From an uncultured Dorea sp. (GTDB lineage Bacteria; Bacillota; Clostridia; Lachnospirales; Lachnospiraceae), in contig CAJTZE010000001.1 in assembly GCA_910584265.1 (NCBI GenBank), forward strand, positions 62,001-126,000: 64,000 nt of DNA, written 5' to 3'. Below, piece by piece: positions 1 to 7,978 of this stretch; the first letter of the stretch is position 1; each line of letters opens with the position of its first letter. Under the pieces are notes generated by a model that was not told the DNA's origin, did not search any database, and saw nothing but the letters and a program-made list of their open reading frames with translations. Made by a program: the position numbers and the translations under genes.

Positions 1-2
1 GG

Positions 3-1628
3 GAACGGACGGATATTATCCAGAGTCTTGGAGGCATGTTTTTTGCAACCTATTATGCCGATCTAAAGGAGGATACCTTCCGCAGTGTTACCCAGCTTGA
101 GGCGGCAGAACAGACCTTAAAGGAGACGGTGGATTATGCTACAGGATTAAGGAACTTTGCAGAGAATTTTGTTCATCCGGATGACAGGGAAGAGTATCTG
201 AATGTGATGAGCATCGATAATCTGCGCCGTGCTCTGGATAAGAATCATCCGTATGTGACTCTGGCATATCGGAAAATGCCGGAGCATGCAGAGGTGAGAC
301 CGGAGGATTACGGATGGATACGAAGCACAGCAGTAATGTCTCAGACTGACGAGGAGGGGAAAGCCCGGTCGATCGTCTACGCGGCGCAGGATGTAACAGA
401 CAGCAAACGGAAGGAAATGAGGGAACAGCAGGCGCTTCAGGCGGCCTGTGAGGCGGCGGATCATGCAAATGCTTTCCGGCATGAATTTCTTTCCTGCATG
501 AGCCACAATATCCGTACGCCTATGAATGGCGTAATCGGCATGATCAAGATTGCAGAGGATCATATGGACGATCAGAAGCGGGTCAAGGAATGTCTGGGAA
601 AAGCATCGGAGTCTGGCAGGCAGCTGCTGACTATGATGAATGAGATATTAGACATCAGCATAATCAAGTCCGGCGGTTTTAATTTGAAGGCGGAGGCATT
701 TCATTTATCAGAGCTGATGCGGCAGACGGCTGATGTAATCCTGCCCTATGTGCAGGCGAAGGGACTGTCTCTAAAGCTGCATCCGATGCAGGTGAAGCAC
801 GAACATGTATTAGGCGATAGGCAGAGGCTGGAACAGATATTTTTGAATATTCTGGGAAATTCAGTAAAATATACGCCTTCTGGCGGCAGGCTGGAAATGT
901 CGGTTCTGGAGCATGAGTTTACAGACCATGGCTGCGGCTCTTATGATTTTATATTCAGTGATACCGGCATCGGCATGGAGGAAGAATTTATCCGGCATAT
1001 TTTTGAGCCTTTCAGCCGTGCAGAGGATTCGGAGACGGGCTATACAGATGGCGTGGGGCTTGGAATGTCCATAGCACAGAACATTGCCCGTATGATGGGC
1101 GGAGCTATTAGTGTAAAAAGCAGCCTGGGGAAAGGCTCAAGGTTCGTTGTGACCGTTATTCTGCGTCTGCAGAATCCGGCAGAATTGTCCGGCGGACAGT
1201 CTGTTTCAGACAGCAGGAAGGAGGATGCGGTCTCCCCGCAGGGACGCAGGATCCTGCTGGTGGAGGATAACGAGCTGAATCAGGAGATTGCCATGGAGCT
1301 GATCGGAGAGGCCGGTGCGATGGTAGAATGTGCCGGAGACGGAAGGAAGGGACTGGAGCGCTTTGTTGAGATGCCGGAAGGATATTATGACCTGATCCTG
1401 ATGGATATCCAGATGCCGGTCATGAATGGCTTCGAGGCAACCCGCGCCATCCGGAAGATTCCGCGGGCGGACGCGGCGGCAATTCCGATTATTGCTTTGT
1501 CCGCAAATGTATCGCCTGAGGATATGGCGGCCGGCAGGGAAGCAGGGATGAATGGGCATCTTGCTAAGCCGTTAGATATTCCGGGACTTGAGAAGTGCAT
1601 GGATTACCTGTTGCAGTACAGGGCATAA
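3..1628 (+). CDS. Hybrid sensor histidine kinase/response regulator (5' end outside window)
   Basis: Probable signal-transducing hybrid kinase that passes phosphate from a His to its own receiver domain. The frame is open to base 3 with coherent coding before the first ATG at 36, so the gene very likely starts upstream. Counting from that ATG, residues 1-130 look like a PAS-type sensor region, the HisKA dimerisation helix carries the acceptor His157 in MSHNIRTPMNGVIGM, the HATPase domain shows an N-box (NSVKYTP) and G-box (DTGIGM), and a receiver domain from about residue 403 to the end has Asp457 in LILMDIQMPVMNG. No transmembrane segment is visible in this part. No output domain follows the receiver, so a separate Hpt protein or partner regulator may take the signal. 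The ligand is unknown. Confident of family. Confidence 0.9.
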   Translation, partial: ERTDIIQSLGGMFFATYYADLKEDTFRSVTQLEAAEQTLKETVDYATGLRNFAENFVHPDDREEYLNVMSIDNLRRALDKNHPYVTLAYRKMPEHAEVRPEDYGWIRSTAVMSQTDEEGKARSIVYAAQDVTDSKRKEMREQQALQAACEAADHANAFRHEFLSCMSHNIRTPMNGVIGMIKIAEDHMDDQKRVKECLGKASESGRQLLTMMNEILDISIIKSGGFNLKAEAFHLSELMRQTADVILPYVQAKGLSLKLHPMQVKHEHVLGDRQRLEQIFLNILGNSVKYTPSGGRLEMSVLEHEFTDHGCGSYDFIFSDTGIGMEEEFIRHIFEPFSRAEDSETGYTDGVGLGMSIAQNIARMMGGAISVKSSLGKGSRFVVTVILRLQNPAELSGGQSVSDSRKEDAVSPQGRRILLVEDNELNQEIAMELIGEAGAMVECAGDGRKGLERFVEMPEGYYDLILMDIQMPVMNGFEATRAIRKIPRADAAAIPIIALSANVSPEDMAAGREAGMNGHLAKPLDIPGLEKCMDYLLQYRA

Positions 1629-1669
1629 TATGCTAGAATATAGCGGAAACAAGTGAATAAATTTTTAAC

Positions 1670-1796
1670 GCAGAGTAGGAATATGCGCGTCAAGTGCCAG
1701 CGGGACGGGGAGTTGCCGGCTGGACGAAAAGTGATGAGGCTGCCAGGCAAGAACGGCGGATGCGTCATTTGCGGTGCACATTCCGCATCCCGCTGC
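1670..1796 (+). promoter_or_regulatory. Tetrahydrofolate (THF) riboswitch in the folT leader
   Basis: This lies in the 277-bp gap before folT. The order of conserved pieces matches the THF aptamer: GAGTAGG, then GCGCGTCAAGTGCC, GGGACGGGGAGTTGCC, GGACGAAAAG, and near the end TGCGGTGCA followed by CCGCATCCCGCT. GCAG at 1670-1673 and CTGC at 1793-1796 could close the outer helix. Downstream, 1817-1855 can form a TTACTG(T/C)CCGC hairpin and a GCAGC/GCTGC hairpin (about 1870-1888) sits just before the AGGAGG ribosome site. With no U-tract visible, control of translation is more likely than termination. Binding of THF is family knowledge; the match was made by eye. Confidence 0.85.
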
Positions 1797-1905
1797 TGCA
1801 CATAAGAAAGAAAAGCGATTACTGTCCGCTGTTTTATCTGCGGGCAGTAAAAGAATACCTGCTTATGAGCAGCTTTACGGGCTGCTGCAAAGGAGGTATT
1901 TTTTA

Positions 1906-2469
1906 ATGAAGAATTTAAAACAACTGTTTGTGGACTCCTTTCAAGAGCTGAAAGACGTAAAGGCGTTAACGATGACGGCAATGCTTCTTGCCGTCGCAGT
2001 GGTGCTGGGATTCTATTCCCTGCAGGTAACAGACTTTATCAAGATCGGCTTTGCATTCCTTGCGGATGAGCTGACCGGTATGCTGTTCGGTCCGGTTGTG
2101 GGAGGCCTGATGGGAGGGGCGGCAGATCTTGTAAAATATCTGGTGCGCCCCACGGGACCGTTTTTTCCGGGATTTACGATCAGCGGAGCCGCAAGCGGCA
2201 TCATTTACGGCATGGTGCTGTATAAGCGGCCGCTTACCATCCGGCGGACGGCGCTTGCCAATGCACTGGTCATGATCGTTGTCAACATCGGCCTTAATAC
2301 CTACTGGCTGACACTGCTGTACGGGAACGCTTTTTTTGCGATCCTTCCTGCAAGAGCCATAAAGCAGGCGGCCATGTTTCCCATCTATGTGGCGCTGTTT
2401 TACGGAGTCAGCAGGATACTTGAGAAGGCAAGGCTGTTTGCCTTTATCAAAGGACAGGGCGCTGTGTGA
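1906..2469 (+). CDS. folT: Folate-specific ECF transporter S component
   Basis: Membrane substrate-capture subunit that brings folate to the shared ECF energising module (not in this window). The ATG at 1906 follows AGGAGG at 1891-1896; frame-open sequence further upstream overlaps the riboswitch and is not used. The 187-residue product has about six hydrophobic segments and features of folate S components: LGFYSLQVTDFIKIGFAFL, LTGMLFGPVVGGLMGGAADL and GFTISGAASGIIYG. The riboswitch in its leader independently supports folate. Its last 23 bases overlap the end of the opposing ABC permease gene, so the two genes meet tail to tail with no room for a separate terminator. Confidence 0.93.
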   Translation: MKNLKQLFVDSFQELKDVKALTMTAMLLAVAVVLGFYSLQVTDFIKIGFAFLADELTGMLFGPVVGGLMGGAADLVKYLVRPTGPFFPGFTISGAASGIIYGMVLYKRPLTIRRTALANALVMIVVNIGLNTYWLTLLYGNAFFAILPARAIKQAAMFPIYVALFYGVSRILEKARLFAFIKGQGAV

Positions 2470-4402
2470 CAGGAAGTACGTTCCGCTTCAGGCTGCTATA
2501 TGCCATCAGGATATAGACAGAATAGAGCAGGAAGAACAGCAAGATGCAGGATACGGTAAGCATGAGCGGACTGCTGGCGCCCGTTAATGTCCAGGGTTCT
2601 ACGGAATTTCCGATGCTGTATACCACAGGAATACTGATGAGCAGGGGCGGGACTGCCGGCATGGCATAGTATATGGCAAGCTGGCGGCGAAGAGCCCCTG
2701 CCATTTCGCGCGGTTCCATCCCAAGCTTTGCAAGGAGCAGGAATTGCTGCCTGTAGCGTCTGGTTTCACTGAGCTGCTGGATCGTCAGAATTGCGGCGGC
2801 AGTTATGGTAAGCACCAGAGCCAGATAGTACAGCGGAAATGCGAAAATGGCGGTTTCGGAGGCGGCTTCTTCTATAATATAAGATTTGATAAACAGAGGG
2901 ACATATTCTGCGGTACAGTAAGTATCCGAGAGATCATTTAGTGCCTGATACTGTGCTTTGCTGACAGGCTGTGCGGTCATTGCGGCATAGACGGTGCGGC
3001 CGGCAGGCCTTGTTTCGGCTGTCTTATCCGGCACAACCAGCACGAATCCATTTCCATTGCCGTCGCTCCAAAAACGCTGGAGAAAGTCTTCGGTGTATAC
3101 AGCGCCGGGTTTTAAGGTGACGCCTTCCCCGGTGATATCCGGTGCAATGCCGGAGATCTGGTCCTTAAGAAACGGCATGCAGTGGATCAGATATTCGCCC
3201 GGACGCAGCCTGGCCTCAGGGTAACCCAGCATAGAGCGCAGCGCCGCATAGTCGCTGTAGCGCATAAGGGTGTCGCAGGAAGCGGCAAAGGAAGGATAGG
3301 TATCTGTGGTTATGTGCTCTGTGATCTGCGCATTATCTGCCTGATACAGGTTATACTGCAGAGAATCCGTTACCGGGATATTTTCCTGAATATAATCCAG
3401 ATAATGGGGAAGGGTCTGCTCTGGCGTCCGGGTGCTGATAAACAGGTCAAAGCAGGCGATTTGTTTTGCGCGGTTCTCAAATATAGCGGCAAAAACGGAA
3501 CCGGCGCCCTGAGTTATCAGTACGGCGGTAAACAGCATGGATATGACGGCCATGACAACTCCCATCGTGGCAAGCTTCGCGGACAGGGTGCGGAAAATAA
3601 GTAATGTCTGCCCTTTATATTTTTCCTCCGGGTGTTTCTCAAACCAAGCAGGGACACCGGAGGAGAAGCTTAGGAAGAATCCAAAAAGAAATGCAATAAT
3701 ACAAGCAGAGCCGGCGATTCCCGATGCGAGGTTTCCCATAAGCAGGAGAAGCGTGCCGATAATTCCCAGTACGATAGATACGGTAAATAGCCTTCTGCGT
3801 TTTTTCTCTTTCTGGATCACTAGATTTTCATTCTTACGGTCAAAATAAATCAGATCATAGATTTTCATTATACGGATCCGTTTATTCCCCCTTAACTGTG
3901 CGGAAAGGTAGATCAGAAGAAAATAAAAAAAGGTAAGTCCGACTGCTTTCAGGGAGAAAGAAAGGGAGAGCCGATAGGGAGCCTGAAACAGCGTGAGCAT
4001 GACGGCGCGCAGCATTTGAAAGATCAGATTGCCGAGCAGGATCCCCGGTATCAGGGCGGATCCGCAGACAACAAGGTTCTCCAGAAAAAACAGCCGGGAA
4101 ACCTGTCTGCTCTCTAAACCGGTCAGGAGATAGGTTCCTAATTCCCTGCTCCGTCTTAAGAGCATGAAATTGGTGATGTAATGAACCAGCCAGCCGATGA
4201 TGCAGACTACCACAATGCTGGAAAGAGTGATGACAACCGGCAGACTTTGCATCATGGAAGAAAGCTTTCGTATTTCATCGGAGAAGATCAATCCGTTAAA
4301 GGCATAAAGGAGCGCTGCAGAGATAATGACGGTAACAAAATAGATCAGATAGTCTCCTGCCTGCCGTCTGGCGTTCCGCATGGATAATTTAAATAAGGTC
4401 AC
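2447..4402 (-). CDS. BceB-like ABC transporter permease (FtsX domains)
   Basis: Permease of a peptide-antibiotic detoxification or sensing ABC transporter. I chose the GTG at 4402 because GGGAGGTG lies six bases upstream and the product starts VTLFKLSMRNARRQ, typical for the family; the frame stays open about 33 codons further but with no ribosome site. The 651-residue protein shows an N-terminal transmembrane helix, an FtsX block of three helices (about residues 50-200), further helices to about 300, a large extracellular domain (about 310-510) and three C-terminal helices. That arrangement is the BceB type, in which the large loop helps sense the peptide. Its start overlaps the 3' end of the ATPase gene by 14 bases. 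The substrate (bacitracin, lantibiotic or other) cannot be told. Confidence 0.87.
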   Translation of the reverse strand: MTLFKLSMRNARRQAGDYLIYFVTVIISAALLYAFNGLIFSDEIRKLSSMMQSLPVVITLSSIVVVCIIGWLVHYITNFMLLRRSRELGTYLLTGLESRQVSRLFFLENLVVCGSALIPGILLGNLIFQMLRAVMLTLFQAPYRLSLSFSLKAVGLTFFYFLLIYLSAQLRGNKRIRIMKIYDLIYFDRKNENLVIQKEKKRRRLFTVSIVLGIIGTLLLLMGNLASGIAGSACIIAFLFGFFLSFSSGVPAWFEKHPEEKYKGQTLLIFRTLSAKLATMGVVMAVISMLFTAVLITQGAGSVFAAIFENRAKQIACFDLFISTRTPEQTLPHYLDYIQENIPVTDSLQYNLYQADNAQITEHITTDTYPSFAASCDTLMRYSDYAALRSMLGYPEARLRPGEYLIHCMPFLKDQISGIAPDITGEGVTLKPGAVYTEDFLQRFWSDGNGNGFVLVVPDKTAETRPAGRTVYAAMTAQPVSKAQYQALNDLSDTYCTAEYVPLFIKSYIIEEAASETAIFAFPLYYLALVLTITAAAILTIQQLSETRRYRQQFLLLAKLGMEPREMAGALRRQLAIYYAMPAVPPLLISIPVVYSIGNSVEPWTLTGASSPLMLTVSCILLFFLLYSVYILMAYSSLKRNVLPVTQRPVL

Positions 4403-5147
4403 TGATATCACCTCCCAGCAGCGCGAGTACATCCAGAATCTCATGGTAAAAAACAGACCGGCTCCGGCCGCCCCGCAGCAATTCGTTGAAAATCCGCCCA
4501 TCCTTTAGAAACAGTACCCGCCCGGCATAGCTTGCGCTGTATGCGTCGTGGGTAACCATGAGGATGGTAGCTGCTGTCTCCTGATTCATTTTTGTCATGA
4601 TTTCCAAAAGATTTTTGGATGCTTTGGAATCCAGGGCGCCGGTGGGCTCATCAGCCAGGATCAGAGACTGGCCTGCGGCTATGGCTCTGGCACATGCGGC
4701 CCGCTGCTTCTGCCCGCCGGACACCTGATAGGGGAATTTTCCCAGTATATCTGTAATGCCAAGCATCCCTGCCACGTTTGTTACCTGCTTTAGAACAGCG
4801 GGGGGATCCGTGTGGTTCAGGGAAAGAGCCAGTCCGATATTTTCTTCGATCGTCAGGGTATCAAGAAGGTTGAAATCCTGAAATACGAAACCGAGACGCT
4901 CCCGGCGGAACTGTGCCAGTTTGTTTTCGGGCAGCTCGGAAATATCGGTTCCGTCCAGAAGGATCTTTCCTGCGCTGACGGTGTCAATGGTGGAAATACA
5001 GTTTAAGAGTGTTGTTTTACCGCTTCCGGAAGCTCCCATGATGGCGATAAATTCGCCGTCTGCAGCATCGAAGCTGACCCGGTCTAAGGCCTTTGTGATA
5101 TTGTTTTTACTTCCATAATATTTTTCAATATTTTGTATCTGCAGCAT
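4389..5147 (-). CDS. BceA-like ABC transporter ATP-binding protein
   Basis: ATPase partner of the FtsX-type permease encoded next. The 252-residue protein has Walker A GASGSGKTT (about residues 38-46), Q-loop in FVFQDFNLL, signature VSGGQKQR, Walker B LILADEPTGALDS and the H-loop in MVTHDAYSA, all intact. The ADEPTGALDS form is typical of the MacB/LolD/BceA group. The C-terminal 30 residues extend past the usual domain and their codons overlap the permease start. A 120-bp gap to the kinase gene upstream holds a regulator box and promoter-like hexamers, so the two transporter genes probably form their own transcription unit. Confidence 0.92.
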   Translation of the reverse strand: MLQIQNIEKYYGSKNNITKALDRVSFDAADGEFIAIMGASGSGKTTLLNCISTIDTVSAGKILLDGTDISELPENKLAQFRRERLGFVFQDFNLLDTLTIEENIGLALSLNHTDPPAVLKQVTNVAGMLGITDILGKFPYQVSGGQKQRAACARAIAAGQSLILADEPTGALDSKASKNLLEIMTKMNQETAATILMVTHDAYSASYAGRVLFLKDGRIFNELLRGGRSRSVFYHEILDVLALLGGDISDLI

Positions 5148-5197
5148 CGTGTATCCCCTTTCTTGGTTTTATGCTGTATCTGCTTCGTTTTCAGGTA

Positions 5198-5261
5198 AGT
5201 ATACAGTATAAATGGGACGGGTGGTAGCGGAGCAGTATTGATTTGCCTTACAATCCTGTAA
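5198..5261 (-). promoter_or_regulatory. BceR/VirR-type operator and promoter of the ABC genes
   Basis: A perfect inverted repeat TTACA-N4-TGTAA lies at 5248-5261, in the gap between the kinase gene and the ATPase gene. This matches the inverted-repeat form described for BceR-like and VirR-like regulators. Downstream on the minus strand are two TATACT hexamers, at 5210-5205 and 5203-5198, about 40 bases after the box, fitting an activated promoter with a poor -35. The box is seen directly; its use by the adjacent response regulator is inferred. Confidence 0.72.
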
Positions 5262-5267
5262 GATAAG

Positions 5268-6275
5268 TTATAGATCACATTTCTTTACCGCGGGGAAGGT
5301 CAGGGATACTGTGGTTCCCAGATTTTCCTCGGAAGTGATGCGAAGGTCCAGTTCCAGAAAGCCGGAAAGCTTTCGGCAGAGATACAGTCCCATGCCGGTA
5401 GAGCCGCCGCGGCTTCTCCCGTTGCTTCCGGTAAAGCCCCGGTCGAAAATACGCGGCAGCTCATGAGCCGGTATGCCGATACCATTGTCCTGTACCGTAA
5501 GCTGTACCTGATTTCCAAGAGGCTTAGCGGACAGGGTGATCAGAGGCGTGCTTCCGTGATAGCGCGCAGCATTCTGCAACAACTGGCCGAGAATAAAGAG
5601 GCTCCATTTACGGTCTGTGTAAATGGTGTAGTCCAAACTGCCGGTGTCGATACGCATGTCATTCTGGATAAGCAGAGATTTATGATTTCTGATCGCCTGA
5701 GATATCAGCTCTGACAGACTGATCCGCTGGATCAGGAAATCCTTTTCGGGATTTTCAGCCCGTGCATAGTAAAGGACACGTTCCACATGGGCTTCCAGCT
5801 GCATTAGTTCCCCGGTGAGCTTCCGTCTTGTTTCTGGGTCTGTATTCCGGCAGATAAGCCTGGCGGCAGTTATGGGAGCTTTGATCTCATGAACCCAGCT
5901 TTCAATGTATTCACGGTATTCCCGCCGGGATGCTTCTGCATCGGAAACAGCGCTCGTCATGGATTTACAGGAACGGCGCAGAAGATAAAATATTCTGCGC
6001 TCATATGCGGTACATGGCGGCGGCAGGCATTCTGCAAATAAGTATTTTTCATCCAGGCCGTCCATAATGGACTCCAGTTCACCGAGTCTTGTACGCTGCC
6101 TGATAAAGTCATAAATTTGTGTGAGAGCAAAGACAATGGACAGGGGGATGAGTAACAGGATTATGACACCGGCCTGAGTTCCTGCAGCCCGCAGGAAAAG
6201 GGCGGCCGCCACGGTTAGTACGATATCCATCATCAGGCGGCCTGTCCGGTCAGAGATAAATTCTGTGAAATTCAT
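5268..6275 (-). CDS. BceS-like intramembrane-sensing histidine kinase
   Basis: Kinase of a peptide-stress two-component system. The 335-residue protein begins with two close transmembrane helices (about residues 15-60) with almost no extracellular loop, the hallmark of kinases that sense through a partner ABC transporter. The acceptor His is in WVHEIKAPITAAR; the HATPase domain has LLQNAARYH (N-box), DNGIGIPAHELPRIFDRGFTG and GMGLYL. Its ATG overlaps the stop of the response regulator by four bases, so the two are translated together. Order on the minus strand: regulator, kinase, ATPase, permease, as in BceRSAB-type loci. Confidence 0.9.
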   Translation of the reverse strand: MNFTEFISDRTGRLMMDIVLTVAAALFLRAAGTQAGVIILLLIPLSIVFALTQIYDFIRQRTRLGELESIMDGLDEKYLFAECLPPPCTAYERRIFYLLRRSCKSMTSAVSDAEASRREYREYIESWVHEIKAPITAARLICRNTDPETRRKLTGELMQLEAHVERVLYYARAENPEKDFLIQRISLSELISQAIRNHKSLLIQNDMRIDTGSLDYTIYTDRKWSLFILGQLLQNAARYHGSTPLITLSAKPLGNQVQLTVQDNGIGIPAHELPRIFDRGFTGSNGRSRGGSTGMGLYLCRKLSGFLELDLRITSEENLGTTVSLTFPAVKKCDL

Positions 6276-6937
6276 AGCTGATACCCCATTCCGCGCCTGG
6301 TCTTGATAAAGTCAAAGAAGCCCAGCATCTCCAGCTTTGTGCGGAGTCTGGTCATGTTGACGCTTAAGGTATTATCGTCAATGTAAATCTGGTGTTCCCA
6401 GAGCGTATCGATCAGGTCGGCGCGGGCAACGATTTCTCCGGCGTGTGTCATCATGTGGGTCAGGATCCGAAGCTCATTGCGGGTCAGCTCAACATTCCTG
6501 TCGTCTGCCGATATGACACCCTTTATAAGATTTAGCTTTAATCCCTTTGCCTCCAGAATCTCCGGTTCCGGGGAAGGATTGCTCCGGCGCAGAGCCGCTT
6601 TGATCCGTGCTATGAGTACCGGAATATGATAAGGCTTGGTGATATAGTCGTCTCCGCCTAAGCTTAGAGCCTTCAGCTCATCCATAACGGAATCCCGGCT
6701 GGTGACGAAGATAATAGGCATATCTGCTGATCTGCGTATATCGGCGCACAGGGCAAGGCCGCTTCTGTCCGGAAGCCCCACATCCATTAGGATAAGGTCT
6801 GGAGAGCAGTTGATAACCTGATCCAATATATCGGTAAAATCAGTGACCGGAATGGGATGAAAAGTCTCGTTTTTTAATAAAAGAACTAACTCATCCCGGG
6901 TCATAGGATCGTCTTCAATAATCATGATTTTCTGCAT
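6272..6937 (-). CDS. OmpR/BceR-family response regulator
   Basis: DNA-binding regulator paired with the adjacent kinase. The 221-residue protein has a receiver domain (residues 1-115) with acidic pocket EDD, phosphoacceptor Asp in LILMDVGLPDRSG, Thr in FVTSRDS and Lys in YITKPYH, then a winged-helix domain (about 125-221) ending KTRRGMGYQL. The 4-base overlap with the kinase start shows a common transcript. It probably acts at the TTACA-N4-TGTAA box before the transporter genes; no such box was seen before its own gene. Confidence 0.93.
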   Translation of the reverse strand: MQKIMIIEDDPMTRDELVLLLKNETFHPIPVTDFTDILDQVINCSPDLILMDVGLPDRSGLALCADIRRSADMPIIFVTSRDSVMDELKALSLGGDDYITKPYHIPVLIARIKAALRRSNPSPEPEILEAKGLKLNLIKGVISADDRNVELTRNELRILTHMMTHAGEIVARADLIDTLWEHQIYIDDNTLSVNMTRLRTKLEMLGFFDFIKTRRGMGYQL

Positions 6938-7268
6938 AATGTATCCGCCCTTTATGAGTTTTTGTTTTATCCTAGCATGGAAAGCAGAGCCTGTCCAGTG
7001 ATGTTTTGTAAAGGCCTTTTTATCATGGTCATAAGAAATAAAGAGCCGGGAACTTCTTTTTGTCTTTTGTATCTTTATAGTACCATCACCTGCAAAAAAC
7101 AGGCAGTTTCTTTTGCGGATCAGGCTATGGATAAAAAACAGAAAGATTTATACTTGATTTTGGAGTCGAAATATAGCATACTATGTAATAGGGAGTAAAT
7201 TTACCGTAGCTGTATGGCATTTGTGCATCTGCGGTATGGGAGTGTAAAAATTAGAAAGGGTGATAATT
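6938..7268. promoter_or_regulatory. Divergent intergenic region with a marR promoter
   Basis: This 331-bp gap separates the response regulator from the marR gene. A sigma-A-like promoter for marR is TTGATT at 7154-7159, 17 bases, CATACT at 7177-7182. The transcript would then carry TACCGTAG (from 7201) and CTGCGGTA (ending 7236), which could form a hairpin or an operator half-site pair. A 78-codon open frame at 6962-7198 has no good ribosome site or recognisable product and is not called. Confidence 0.5.
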
Positions 7269-7700
7269 ATGCAGGAGAGACTGCCGATTGGTTTCCTTTT
7301 CAAGCAGATTAACAATGTGTATGAAAAGGATATCAATAATCAGCTGAAGGGCATTGGGATTACGTCGTCTCAGTGCGAGGTTTTGAACTACCTGTTCCGG
7401 TGCGATAAGGAAGAGGTAAACCAGAAGGATATTGAAAAGGCGCTGAGCCTTAAGAATCCCACGGTGACAGGGATTTTGCAGAGGCTGGATGAGAAGGGTT
7501 ATATCCTGATCGTTCCAAACGGAAAAGACAAGAGAAAGAAGAATGTCCATCTGACAGAGAAGGCCTATGATATCCAGAGAAGGATGGAATCGGACCGGAG
7601 AAGGATTGATAAGAATCTCACGGTAGGCATGACTAAGAGAGAGATTCAGGCGCTCCAGAAGATGCTGAACCGGGTGTTATATAATGTAAGTGATGTATAA
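7269..7700 (+). CDS. MarR-family transcriptional regulator
   Basis: Winged-helix repressor or activator of unknown targets. I chose ATG 7269 because AAAGGGTG ends six bases upstream; a GTG nine bases earlier lies inside that ribosome site. The 143-residue protein has the usual MarR plan: N-terminal helix, helix-turn-helix QKDIEKALSLKNPTVTGIL (about 55-75), wing with GYILIVPNGKDKRKKN, and C-terminal dimerisation helices. It is a single-gene unit closed by a terminator. No transporter or enzyme sits beside it, so neither target nor ligand can be inferred. Confidence 0.9.
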   Translation: MQERLPIGFLFKQINNVYEKDINNQLKGIGITSSQCEVLNYLFRCDKEEVNQKDIEKALSLKNPTVTGILQRLDEKGYILIVPNGKDKRKKNVHLTEKAYDIQRRMESDRRRIDKNLTVGMTKREIQALQKMLNRVLYNVSDV

Positions 7701-7706
7701 TAAGAT

Positions 7707-7755
7707 AGCCAGAGGGCTGCGCGGAATACCCGCAGTCCTCTGGCTGTATTATTTA
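7707..7755 (+). terminator. Intrinsic terminator after marR
   Basis: AGCCAGAGG at 7707-7715 pairs with CCTCTGGCT at 7737-7745, enclosing a GCTGCG/CGCAG inner stem, followed by GTATTATTTAT. The weak U-tract makes it a moderate terminator. Confidence 0.65.
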
Positions 7756-7803
7756 TAATACAGGCGTATTATAAAACCTCCGGCAGGATGGGGGACTGCG
7801 CGC
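7748..7803. repeat. Copy A of a dispersed intergenic repeat
   Basis: TTTATAATA..TATTATAAAA forms a small palindrome, followed by CCTCCGGCAGGATG and CTGCGCGCCGGC. The same order of blocks occurs at 21159-21225 (TTTATAATA.. TATTATAAAA, CCTCCGGGAGGATG, CTGCGCGCG). Both copies lie directly behind a terminator hairpin. Function unknown; it could be a small mobile or structural repeat. The rest of the 278-bp gap before the next gene holds no other clear signal. Confidence 0.6.
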
Positions 7804-7978
7804 CGGCTTTCGGCACAGGATTGGAGGGACAGCCGGCGTCCGGACATACAAGACCCCGGATAGTAAATGCATCATAAAACAAAATAAATATTTGTGGATA
7901 ATGACGGATGAATCTTCCTCCCGGCTATGTTATGATGGTGGGAGAAGATGTAAAGAGAAAATAATTTCAGGAGGCAAT

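Noticed and set aside
1817..1855. Intrinsic terminator in the folT leader
   Set aside because: The TTACTG(T/C)CCGC hairpin is real but is not followed by a T-tract, so it is treated as part of the riboswitch platform.
6962..7198. 78-codon open frame before marR
   Set aside because: No convincing ribosome site, no recognisable domain, and it covers the likely marR promoter.
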